Source: a virus. Taken from it: DNA of 23,241 nucleotides. Shown piece by piece: positions 1 to 6,859 of the stretch (position 1 is the stretch's first letter; each line of letters opens with the position of its first letter). The notes beneath the pieces were generated by a model. The model was given only the letters and a program-made list of their open reading frames with translations. It did not search any database and was not told the DNA's origin. A program made the position numbers and the translations under genes. The DNA lies in the IMG/VR virus record IMGVR_UViG_3300032240_000417, positions 1-23,241 of that record; one strand, written 5' to 3'.

Positions 1-527
1 CTAACACATTAACTCTGGCAGGTTCAGTAACTCACGCTGGCTCGTTTACTCAATCATTTACTGCCACTGCCAATACAACATTAACATTACCTGTTACTGG
101 TACTCTTGCTACACTAGCTGGTACTGAGACATTTACCAACAAGACTTTAACCAGTCCAGTTATTGCCACTATTGTTAACACTGGTACGCTAACTCTACCA
201 ACTTCTACAGATACATTAGTTGGTCGTGCCACTACTGATACTCTTACTAATAAAACAATCACTGGCGCAGTAATTACTACTGGCAGTATTAACAATACTC
301 CAATCGGTGCTACTACTGCAAACACTGGTGCGTTTACAACTTTTGCTGCTTCTGGTCTAGTAACTCTAACCAATGCTACTGATGCTACTAACTTAACAAC
401 TGCAGGTGTTGTTATGTCTGGTGGTTTGGCAGTCACTAAATCAATGTATGTTGGTATTAATATTACTGGTGCTGGTGCAGCAACTTCTACACTAGATGGC
501 TTTAACATTGATGGCGGAACATATTAA
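1..527 (+). CDS. Fibre-like virion protein, 3' part (truncated at window edge)
   Basis: An open frame enters from the left edge (first whole codon at 3) and ends at TAA 525-527, giving the last 174 residues of a longer protein. The composition is dominated by Thr, Ala, Gly and Ser, with beta-strand-like units. A TLTLPVTGTLATLAG segment followed by ETFTNKTL closely matches two units in the 636-residue protein at 1875-3785, so the two genes share a repeat family. Such repeats are common in fibre and appendage proteins of T4-like marine phages. The neighbours are further fibre-like genes. The N-terminus, and so any attachment domain, is outside the window. Virion-appendage role is inferred from composition and context; the receptor or exact position in the particle cannot be told. 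Confidence 0.75.
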   Translation, partial: NTLTLAGSVTHAGSFTQSFTATANTTLTLPVTGTLATLAGTETFTNKTLTSPVIATIVNTGTLTLPTSTDTLVGRATTDTLTNKTITGAVITTGSINNTPIGATTANTGAFTTFAASGLVTLTNATDATNLTTAGVVMSGGLAVTKSMYVGINITGAGAATSTLDGFNIDGGTY

Positions 528-532
528 TAGTC

Positions 533-540
533 AATAAATA
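533..540 (+). promoter_or_regulatory. Possible late promoter -10 (AATAAATA)
   Basis: AATAAATA lies just after the stop of the first fibre gene and resembles the T4 late -10 element TATAAATA. It is 80 bases upstream of the next start, with two hairpins between, so a transcript from here would begin almost on the first stem. This makes it the weakest of the late-promoter candidates in the window. Confidence 0.3.
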
Positions 541-546
541 GAGTGT

Positions 547-572
547 ACTCTCAGTTTATGTAAACTGAGAGT
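547..572 (+). repeat. Perfect 12-bp hairpin after fibre gene
   Basis: ACTCTCAGTTTA (547-558) pairs perfectly with TAAACTGAGAGT (561-572) around a two-base gap (TG); in RNA the innermost pairs would open to give a normal loop. It is directly followed by a second hairpin. It may protect or end the upstream mRNA. Confidence 0.75.
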
Positions 573-598
573 CTCGGTCCATACCGAGTATTGTTTTT
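573..598 (+). terminator. Rho-independent-type terminator
   Basis: CTCGGT (573-578) pairs with ACCGAG (583-588) around CCAT, followed by TATTGTTTTT. The stem is short but GC-rich and has a T-rich tail, as expected for an intrinsic terminator closing the upstream fibre transcript. It abuts the stronger 547-572 stem, so the two may work together. Confidence 0.6.
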
Positions 599-619
599 CT
601 ACATAGAAAATAGGTTATA

Positions 620-889
620 ATGGCTAACAAAATTATTTTTAAGAAGTCCGCAGTAAGCGGAAAGATACCAATCGCTGATGATTTGGTATATGGAGAAGTC
701 GCATTAAACTATGCAGACGGTAGAATGTACTATCGTAAAAATGACGACACCATTGGACAAATTGGTGGTAGTGGTGGTAGCGGAAATCTTTATGTTATAG
801 ATCGTTCTAATAGTTATATTGCAGTTCCATTTTATTCTGGCACTTTAAATGTTGCTGGCAGAAGTGGTAATATAGAAGTACCAGCGTAA
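620..889 (+). CDS. Short fibre-module protein (89 aa)
   Basis: An 89-residue protein. Its first half (residues 1-48) carries the SAVSGKIPIADDLVYGEVALNYADGRMYYR type of module seen at the start of many long tail-fibre proteins of marine T4-like phages. A Gly/Ser linker (GGSGGSG, about 49-55) follows, then a 34-residue tail with no recognised domain. Here the module stands alone as a complete small gene rather than as the head of a long fibre. No strong Shine-Dalgarno is seen (AGG at 612-614 is close to the ATG). The stop at 887-889 is followed 9 bases later by the next ATG, so it is probably co-translated with the 314-aa fibre gene. Virion role is inferred. Confidence 0.7.
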   Translation: MANKIIFKKSAVSGKIPIADDLVYGEVALNYADGRMYYRKNDDTIGQIGGSGGSGNLYVIDRSNSYIAVPFYSGTLNVAGRSGNIEVPA

Positions 890-898
890 GGATAAATT

Positions 899-1843
899 AT
901 GGCAAATCGTGTACCCTTAATAGTAGACTCAACACCCTTAGCATCAATCAAAGAACTTCCGATTGGTGATAATTTACATTTATCTGGCAGTGGTATTTCC
1001 GCTGTTAGAGACATTATAACAGAAACAGATAATACCTATGCATTAGGTAGTTCTAGTTATCAATGGAAAGATTTGTGGCTTTCTACTTCTGTTAAATCTA
1101 GTAGCACAGCATTTAATTTATTAAATACCACAGTAACCACTTTAAATATTGGTGGTGCTGCAACTACATTAAATATTGGTGCCAATACTGGTACAACAAC
1201 TGTTAATAATAATTTAACAGTTCAAGGAAATTTAGATGTTAAGGGATCTGTCTCTTTCATCGAATCTACTACTACTCAAGTATTAGATAAAAACTTAGAA
1301 TTAGGTAAAGTAAATACCCCTACTGATATAACTGCTGATGGCGGTGGTATCACATTGTTGGGTGCTACTAATAAAACATTTAATTGGGTTAGAGATACAG
1401 CTGCATGGACAAGTAGCGAGAAATTATCCCATCAAGGTTTGGTTCCAACTAACGGAACTGAGATAGACCAAATTAAGTCGATCACAAAGTCTTTAACTTT
1501 AACGACTGATTGGCAAGATACTGGAATTAGTTATACAGATTTAACAACTGGAACTTATATGGTTCAGTTGTTTGCAAATGATGCTGGCGCAGGTGGTACT
1601 AACTCAAATGAGTATTATTCTGGAACTATGTCTTGGTACGCTGGATCAACGAATTCTTCGGTAGAATTACCAACCGATGAAATAGTTTTACACAGAGCAG
1701 GGGCTGGTGGAGAAGCTGGATTATATCTAAGAACATATAGATCTTCAGCTGCTGCAGGCACAAATTTAAAGTTGCAAATTTACTCAAATTCAGACAATTC
1801 TTCTGCATCGAACTATGTGTTCAAATTCAGAAGAATGATGTAA
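899..1843 (+). CDS. Fibre-like virion protein (314 aa)
   Basis: The N-terminus (MANRVPLIVDS, then IKELPIGDNLHLSGSGI) is of the kind found on appendage proteins of cyanophage-like myoviruses. Residues 45-60 carry an ALGSSSYQWKDLW motif, typical of repeated fibre shaft segments. Residues about 95-160 (TTTLNIG..TTVNNNLTVQGNLDVKG..FIESTTTQV..KNLELGKV..PTD.TADGGGITLLGATNKT) are strongly repeated in the next gene. Residues about 200-314 form a different C-terminal domain rich in Tyr, Ser and Gly, probably the exposed tip. The start at 899 follows AAGGA and shares a 16-base junction (889-904) with the gp13 start at 4242. The protein is a likely trimeric virion appendage; position on the baseplate or whiskers is not determinable. 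Confidence 0.75.
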   Translation: MANRVPLIVDSTPLASIKELPIGDNLHLSGSGISAVRDIITETDNTYALGSSSYQWKDLWLSTSVKSSSTAFNLLNTTVTTLNIGGAATTLNIGANTGTTTVNNNLTVQGNLDVKGSVSFIESTTTQVLDKNLELGKVNTPTDITADGGGITLLGATNKTFNWVRDTAAWTSSEKLSHQGLVPTNGTEIDQIKSITKSLTLTTDWQDTGISYTDLTTGTYMVQLFANDAGAGGTNSNEYYSGTMSWYAGSTNSSVELPTDEIVLHRAGAGGEAGLYLRTYRSSAAAGTNLKLQIYSNSDNSSASNYVFKFRRMM

Positions 1844-1852
1844 CATAAATAA
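1844..1852 (+). promoter_or_regulatory. Late promoter -10 (CATAAATAA)
   Basis: CATAAATAA sits immediately after the stop of the 314-aa gene and matches seven of eight bases of the T4 late -10 element. Using T4 spacing, transcription would start near 1857, just before the GAGGAG ribosome site at 1862-1867 for the gene at 1875. The spacing mirrors that at 10217. Confidence 0.6.
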
Positions 1853-1874
1853 AAGAAACTAGAGGAGTTTTCAG

Positions 1875-3785
1875 ATGGCATTTAAGATAAAAGATGGTTT
1901 ACGAATTGGTACAGTAGATGTATTCAATAATGCTGGTACATTACTAGTAAACGCAGCCACAACAACAAAAGCTACTAATTTAGCTGGTGGTAATGGTACA
2001 ACATTATTAGGTTCTTTACCATATCAAAGTGGTACAGATACAACCAGTTTTCTAAGCCCAAATACATCATCATCAATCAGAGTTCTTACTCAAACTGGCG
2101 ATGGTACTAATGGTGCTGCTCCAGTATGGACAAGCGTAACAGGTACTGGTTCTGCGGTTTTTGCTACTAGCCCATCGCTTACAACTCCAACTCTTGGTGT
2201 TGCGACTGCAACTAGCATTAACAAAGTTACTCTTACTGCTCCAGCAACTGGTTCTACTTTAACCATTGCTGATGGTAAAACTCTTACTGCCTCTAATACT
2301 TTAACTTTCACTGGTACTGACTCCTCTTCTGTTGCCTTTGGTGCTGGTGGTACTGTTGTTTATACTTCAAACAAACTATCCGTTCACGCTTCCACTACTT
2401 CTTCTGAACTAGCTGGTATTATTTCCGATGAAACTGGTTCTGGCTCATTAGTATTTGCAACTTCTCCAACTTTCACTACTAGTATTGATTCAGGTGCAAC
2501 ATTTGGTGCGTTTGCTTCTTCAACAGCATTAACACTTGGTTATACTGGCACTGCTGCTTCTACTACTAATATTTCTACTGGTGCGACTGCCAGCGCAACT
2601 ACCAAGACTATTAACATTGGTACTGGTGCAGCAACTGGTGGTATTTCCAATGTAAACCTTGGATCTGCAGCTGGTACTGTTACTGTTAACAATGACTTAA
2701 CAGTTACTGGTAATCTTGATGTTAAAGGTACTACTACTTTCATCGAGTCTACTACTCTACAAGTTACTGACAAGAATGTTGAACTTGGTAAAGTTGCATC
2801 TCCTACAGATACTACTGCTGATGGCGGTGGTATTACTCTGTTGGGTGCTACTAACAAAACTATCACTTATGATAATGCAAATACTCAGTGGACATCTTCT
2901 GAGAACTGGAACATTGCTTCTGGTAAATCATTCAAGATTAATAACACTTCAGTACTTAATGCTACAACATTAGGTTCTGGTGTTACTGGTTCTTCCCTTA
3001 CTAGCGTTGGTACAATTGGTACTGGTACTTGGCAAGGTACTGTAATCGGTGCTACTTATGGTGGTACTGGTGTAAACAACGGATCAAATACTATCACTCT
3101 TGGTGGTAATATTTCTACTGCTGGTGCGTTTACTACCTCTGGCGCATATGCTCTAACATTAACAACTACTGCTTCAACTAATGTAACATTACCAACAACT
3201 GGTACTCTTGCTACTTTAGCTGGATCTGAAGCATTAACAAATAAAACTGTTAATGGCTTAACAGTAACAACTACAACTGGTACATTAACTCTTGTTAATG
3301 GTTCTACTCTAGCAACAGCTGGTGCTTACATTACTACTCTAACAGCAACTGCTGCAACCAATGTAACATTACCAACAACTGGTACTCTTGCTACAACTGG
3401 TGGTACAGAAACACTAAGTAACAAATCTTTCAATAGTGCTATTAACTATCAGGCATCTGCAGTTACTGTTGCCAACGATAATGTGGTTCAAGCAACTGTT
3501 GCTACTGTTTCAGCAACTACTGTTGACTCATGGGCTAAAGCGACTTATCGCTCTGCCAAATACTTGGTACAAGTTACACAAGGTTCTAACTATCAAGTTA
3601 GCGAAATCATGGTTATCCAAGACGGCACTAATACATACATGACTGAATTTGCAGTTATTGAAACTAATGGTGTGTTAGCTACATTTACAAGCAGCATCTC
3701 TGGCTCCAACGCTGTGTTGACAGTAACAATGGGATCTGCAACTTCAGCAACTATTAATATCCAAAGAACTCTATTGGTTGTTTAA
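1875..3785 (+). CDS. Large repetitive fibre-like virion protein (636 aa)
   Basis: The largest gene of the appendage cluster, with GAGGAG at 1862-1867 and a late-type promoter before it. The protein is Thr/Gly/Ala/Ser-rich. Residues about 268-335 repeat the NLDVKG..FIEST..TADGGGITLLGATNKT block of the preceding gene. Residues about 425-520 contain a 60-residue duplication: NVTLPTTGTLAT occurs twice, encoded by an identical 35-base stretch at 3180-3214 and 3360-3394. Residues about 525-636 form a non-repetitive C-terminal domain (YRSAKYLVQVTQGSNYQVSE..) of a type common at the ends of cyanophage and pelagiphage fibre proteins. Family knowledge suggests an elongated trimer with a globular C-terminal tip. 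The host-recognition role is inference. Confidence 0.75.
   Translation: MAFKIKDGLRIGTVDVFNNAGTLLVNAATTTKATNLAGGNGTTLLGSLPYQSGTDTTSFLSPNTSSSIRVLTQTGDGTNGAAPVWTSVTGTGSAVFATSPSLTTPTLGVATATSINKVTLTAPATGSTLTIADGKTLTASNTLTFTGTDSSSVAFGAGGTVVYTSNKLSVHASTTSSELAGIISDETGSGSLVFATSPTFTTSIDSGATFGAFASSTALTLGYTGTAASTTNISTGATASATTKTINIGTGAATGGISNVNLGSAAGTVTVNNDLTVTGNLDVKGTTTFIESTTLQVTDKNVELGKVASPTDTTADGGGITLLGATNKTITYDNANTQWTSSENWNIASGKSFKINNTSVLNATTLGSGVTGSSLTSVGTIGTGTWQGTVIGATYGGTGVNNGSNTITLGGNISTAGAFTTSGAYALTLTTTASTNVTLPTTGTLATLAGSEALTNKTVNGLTVTTTTGTLTLVNGSTLATAGAYITTLTATAATNVTLPTTGTLATTGGTETLSNKSFNSAINYQASAVTVANDNVVQATVATVSATTVDSWAKATYRSAKYLVQVTQGSNYQVSEIMVIQDGTNTYMTEFAVIETNGVLATFTSSISGSNAVLTVTMGSATSATINIQRTLLVV
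3180..3394 (+). repeat. 60-codon intragenic duplication
   Basis: An identical 35-base stretch starts at 3180 and again at 3360, exactly 180 bases apart and therefore in frame. The surrounding codons also match (Leu-Thr-Thr/Ala-Thr-Ala before, TNKT/SNKS after). This is a recent in-frame duplication or a homogenised fibre repeat. Confidence 0.8.
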
Positions 3786-3796
3786 TGTTGTTTAAT
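3777..3796 (+). repeat. Tandem 10-bp duplication over stop codon
   Basis: GTTGTTTAAT occurs twice in tandem (3777-3786, 3787-3796). The first copy contains the stop codon TAA at 3783-3785 of the 636-aa fibre gene; the second lies just beyond it, directly before the hairpin at 3797. Confidence 0.85.
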
Positions 3797-3822
3797 ATGG
3801 AGACTGCTTAGGCAGTCTCCAT
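3797..3822 (+). terminator. 11-bp hairpin between fibre genes, terminator-like
   Basis: ATGGAGACTGC (3797-3807) pairs perfectly with GCAGTCTCCAT (3812-3822) around TTAG. Only two T residues follow (TTCG), so it lacks a good U-tract and may be an mRNA-end or processing structure rather than an efficient terminator. Its right end (CAT 3820-3822) is shared with the next stem, which covers the start codon at 3843. Confidence 0.6.
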
Positions 3823-3845
3823 TTCGTGGAAAATGAAACGAAATG
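3820..3845 (+). promoter_or_regulatory. Hairpin covering start codon of 3843 gene
   Basis: CATTTCGT (3820-3827) pairs perfectly with ACGAAATG (3838-3845), the last three bases of which are the ATG of the 131-aa gene. The loop (3828-3837) holds the only weak ribosome site (GGA at 3828-3830). If formed, the stem would hide the start codon. Confidence 0.5.
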
Positions 3846-4238
3846 GCAAACGAATTTAAAGTCAAAAATGGTCTGATATTACAGTCAGGCTCTCTTACTC
3901 TTCCTGGAACATTGGTTGTCAATAGTTCTGCAGGAACGACAGGTCAGTATCTCCAATCAACAGGTACAGGTTTACAGTGGGCTTCCGTCTCAGGTGGCTT
4001 ATCTATTTCTCAAGCGAATAGTTCTGTCACTGTGGCAGATACGGGTATTGGAACAATTACAACTACAGTAGATGGAACAGTCGTTCAAACTTCTACAGTA
4101 TCAGGAACTGCTCTTACTGGTGTACCGACTGCACCAACTGCAGCAATAGCAACTTCAACAACTCAGATTGCTACTACTGAGTTTGCTGTTCGTGAAGCAT
4201 TATCAAAAGCGGTTGCTATGTCAATCGCATTAGGATAA
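3843..4238 (+). CDS. Short fibre-like virion protein (131 aa)
   Basis: It begins MANEFKVKNGLILQSG, an N-terminus recurring in small appendage proteins of T4-like marine phages. The middle is Ser/Thr/Val/Gly-rich. Residues about 97-120 (LTGVPTAPTAA then TSTTQIATTEFAV) match a motif repeated in many phage fibre proteins. The start ATG lies inside a predicted hairpin (3820-3845) and no strong Shine-Dalgarno is visible. It ends on the AGGATAAATTATGGCA junction with gp13, so the two are likely read from one transcript. Virion location and partner are not known. Confidence 0.7.
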   Translation: MANEFKVKNGLILQSGSLTLPGTLVVNSSAGTTGQYLQSTGTGLQWASVSGGLSISQANSSVTVADTGIGTITTTVDGTVVQTSTVSGTALTGVPTAPTAAIATSTTQIATTEFAVREALSKAVAMSIALG

Positions 4239-4241
4239 ATT

Positions 4242-5198
4242 ATGGCAGTCAGCTCAAGAGAAGGTTTAAAACAATACGCTTTACGAGCATTAGGTGCACC
4301 TGTGCTTGAGGTCAATGTGGATGATGACCAATTAGAAGATCGTTTAGATGAAGCGTTAGACTATTGGAATCTATACCACTATGAAGGTGTAGAACAAATT
4401 TACATGAAGCAACCTATCCGTGCTTCAGAAATCACATTATCTGCATCAGTTGCTACATCATTTAATCTTGCAGAAAATATCATTGGTGCCACTTCTGGTG
4501 CAACTGCTCAAGTGTGTCGTGAATCTTCAAGAGAATCAAACGGAACATTGTTGTTGGTTAAAAATGTAGTTGGAACATTTACAGCTGGTGAAACTATCAA
4601 TGGTTCTGATGGACATACTGCAGTCCTATCATCAATCACACTGCGTGAATATGACAATCGTTACATTCCTATTCCAGATTATGTTTACGGTGTAACAAAG
4701 ATTCTAGGTATTGGTCAAGCAAGTTCTTCAAAGAACATTTTCGACTTACAATACCAATTACGATTAAACGACTTGTATGATTTAACATCTACATCTTTAA
4801 TTTACTACAAAACAGTGATGTCACATTTGGCTCTATTAGATTTAGAGTTAAATGGTCATCAGTTGTTTAGATTCAATCGTTTATCAAATAAACTGTACTT
4901 AGACGCTAATTGGCAAACTGATTTTGTTCTTGGCGATTATGTTATCGTTCAGGCATATCGTGCCATGGATCCAGCCTCATATACTAAAATCTGGAACGAA
5001 CCATGGCTAAGACATTATGTCACTGCTTTGTTTAAAAAACAATGGGCAACTAATCTTAAAAAGTTTCAAGGATTGCAACTTCCAGGTGGTGTAACTCTGG
5101 ATGGTGATAAATTATATGAAGAAGCCACTACAGAAATTAAGGATCTAGAAGAAGAATTAATGAACAAATCTGCGCCATTAGACTTTTTCTTGGGGTAA
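4242..5198 (+). CDS. gp13: gp13-like head-tail neck protein
   Basis: T4 gp13 (309 aa) forms, with gp14, the neck that seals the filled head and receives the tail. This 318-residue protein has the family's N-terminal pattern (residues 8-50: KQYALRALGAPVLEVNVDDDQ, then LEDRLDEALDYWNLYHYEG), closely like T4 gp13's RRLGAP...DQI...ALELYGEYHYDG. The C-terminal half includes the NEPWLRHYVTALFKKQWATNLKKF segment. Residues about 75-133 look like a beta-rich insertion (GATSGATAQV..GTFTAGETINGSDGHTAVL). AGGA lies 7 bases before the ATG; the upstream gene stops within the junction. gp14 follows after 3 bases, matching T4 order. Confidence 0.9.
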   Translation: MAVSSREGLKQYALRALGAPVLEVNVDDDQLEDRLDEALDYWNLYHYEGVEQIYMKQPIRASEITLSASVATSFNLAENIIGATSGATAQVCRESSRESNGTLLLVKNVVGTFTAGETINGSDGHTAVLSSITLREYDNRYIPIPDYVYGVTKILGIGQASSSKNIFDLQYQLRLNDLYDLTSTSLIYYKTVMSHLALLDLELNGHQLFRFNRLSNKLYLDANWQTDFVLGDYVIVQAYRAMDPASYTKIWNEPWLRHYVTALFKKQWATNLKKFQGLQLPGGVTLDGDKLYEEATTEIKDLEEELMNKSAPLDFFLG

Positions 5199-5201
5199 TT
5201 T

Positions 5202-6110
5202 ATGTCTCGTAATGTTTATTTTACTAATGGTACTAGAACCGAGCAGTTGCTCATTGAAGATTTGATCATTGAATCTCTTAAGATTTATGGTCAAGATTTT
5301 TTCTATATTCCAAGATCTCTAGTATCCAAGGATGAAATCCTTGGTGAAGATAGACTTAGCCAATTCAAATCATCTTTCCCAATCGAAATGTATTTTGAGA
5401 ATGTTGATTCATTTGCAGGGCAAGGTGCATTCATTCAAAAGTTTGGTTTAATGATGGAGCAATCAGCAACGCTAGTAGTTGCTCGTCGTAGATGGGAACA
5501 GTTAATTGGTCGTTATGGAGTTACTAGCATTCCAACTCGCCCAAACGAAGGTGATCTATTATACTTCCCATTAACAAAAGGTTTGTTCGAAATCAAATTC
5601 GTACAACACCAAGATCCATTTTATCAACTTGGTAAACTTTATGTTTACAAATTACAAGTTGAACTATTCCAGTATTCATCAGAGCGTATCGATACTGGTA
5701 TTGCAGAAATTGATGCGTTTGAAACACTTAAGACTTTTACTACAAATACAACAAGAAACCCAACTGGTCGTGTAACAGCTGTTGATTTAGTATCAAGAGG
5801 ATCTGGATATGTCACACCACCAACGGTAACATTCTTTTCTGGTACAGCAACTGCTACTGCAGTTCTTGGAACTGGATCAAATGCTGGTAAAGTTGTTTCA
5901 ATTAATATTACCAATGGTGGCTCCGCATATTCATCTGCACCTGTAATTACTTTGTCTGCCCCTCCAGCTGGTGGAACTCAAGCGATAGCTACATCAGTTA
6001 TTAGTATTGATATTGATAAAACTGAATCATATGCAGATAATAACAAATTTAAAAAACAAGGTGAAGACATTTTGTTTAGTGAAGAAAACCCATTTGGTGA
6101 GGTTAAATAA
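5202..6110 (+). CDS. gp14: gp14-like head-tail neck protein
   Basis: This is the partner of gp13 in the T4 neck (T4 gp14 is 256 aa; this protein has 302). Residues 1-40 show the family pattern NVYFTNGTRTEQLLIEDLIIESLKIYGQDFFYIPR. The core continues to about residue 185, ending in the YVYKLQVELFQYSSERIDTG segment. Extra length comes from residues about 188-268, which contain two copies of a beta motif 40 residues apart (VTAVDLVSRGSGYVTPPTVTF and VVSINITNGGSAYSSAPVITL). The acidic/polar C-terminus (GEDILFSEENPFGE) resembles the family end. The stop TAA overlaps the ATG of gene 15 by one base. Confidence 0.88.
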   Translation: MSRNVYFTNGTRTEQLLIEDLIIESLKIYGQDFFYIPRSLVSKDEILGEDRLSQFKSSFPIEMYFENVDSFAGQGAFIQKFGLMMEQSATLVVARRRWEQLIGRYGVTSIPTRPNEGDLLYFPLTKGLFEIKFVQHQDPFYQLGKLYVYKLQVELFQYSSERIDTGIAEIDAFETLKTFTTNTTRNPTGRVTAVDLVSRGSGYVTPPTVTFFSGTATATAVLGTGSNAGKVVSINITNGGSAYSSAPVITLSAPPAGGTQAIATSVISIDIDKTESYADNNKFKKQGEDILFSEENPFGEVK

Positions 6111-6856
6111 TGCTTAATAATAATGTTTACTACCATGGTACTGTAAGAAAAGCAATCGTTGCTTTTGGTAAATTGTTCAGTAACATATACATCGATCGTA
6201 AACAAGGTGATTCGGTTGACGGAACAACTATACAAAGATTACAAGTTCCATTGGCATATGCACCAAAAGAAAAATGGATTGTTCGTTTGGATCAAGATCC
6301 AAATTTAGAGAATCACACTTATGTTTCTTTGCCAAGAATGTCATTTGAAATTATTGGGTATAATTATGACTCAATGCGTAAAACTAATCGTTTAAGTAAA
6401 ATCACTTATTCAACTGGCACAACTTCCAAAGATCATGTATACTCTCCAGTTCCTTATAATCTAGATATTACGCTGTACATTTTAACTAAGAATCAAGAAG
6501 ATGGTCTTCAAATTGTAGAGCAAATTCTTCCAACATTTACTCCAGAGTATTCTCTTTCTATTAACGCTCTTCCAGGAATGGATATTGTTAATAGTGTACC
6601 TGTTGTTTTAAATAGTGTTTCAGTATCAGATGAATACGATGGAGATTTTCAAAATCGTCGTTTCGTTACACATACTTTAAGTTTCCAAATGAAGTTAAAT
6701 ATATTTGGTCCAGTACTAGGGCAAGGTATCATTACTAATGTTAATGCTAACATTGGAGTAAATGAAGATCTTGGTAATCCAAATAGAATTTTTGTGGCAG
6801 AAGGTGATTCAAATACCTCTGCTGTTATTAACCAAGATTGGTTAGACGGCTTTTAA
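6110..6856 (+). CDS. gp15: gp15-like tail terminator / sheath stabiliser
   Basis: T4 gp15 (272 aa) forms the ring capping the tail tube and sheath and joins the tail to the neck. This 248-aa protein shows the same pattern: NNNVYYHGTVRKAIVAFGKLFSNIYIDR near the N-terminus, then RLQVPLAYAPKEKWIVRL, then PRMSFEIIGYNYDSMRKTNRL, then a TLYILTKNQEDGLQIVEQILPTFTPEY segment. The start ATG overlaps the gp14 stop (TAATG) with GAGG at 6099-6102, seven bases upstream. The next gene is the large terminase; no small terminase (gene 16) lies between, unlike in T4. Confidence 0.88.
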   Translation: MLNNNVYYHGTVRKAIVAFGKLFSNIYIDRKQGDSVDGTTIQRLQVPLAYAPKEKWIVRLDQDPNLENHTYVSLPRMSFEIIGYNYDSMRKTNRLSKITYSTGTTSKDHVYSPVPYNLDITLYILTKNQEDGLQIVEQILPTFTPEYSLSINALPGMDIVNSVPVVLNSVSVSDEYDGDFQNRRFVTHTLSFQMKLNIFGPVLGQGIITNVNANIGVNEDLGNPNRIFVAEGDSNTSAVINQDWLDGF

Positions 6857-6859
6857 ACT

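Noticed and set aside
50-508. 152-codon open frame on the - strand opposite the first fibre gene, and similar ones at 2090-2311 and 2540-2866
   Set aside because: Val/Pro-rich translations are the mirror of Thr/Ala/Gly-rich fibre codons; no ribosome site, and the + strand reading has clear fibre motifs.
616-621. TATAAT just before the ATG at 620
   Set aside because: It overlaps the start codon and there is no -35 at 16-18 bases upstream (that place is a T tract of the terminator).
1-4238. CRISPR-like or tandem-repeat array in the repetitive left part
   Set aside because: Repeats are in frame, degenerate and protein-level (Thr/Gly fibre units), without regular spacers.
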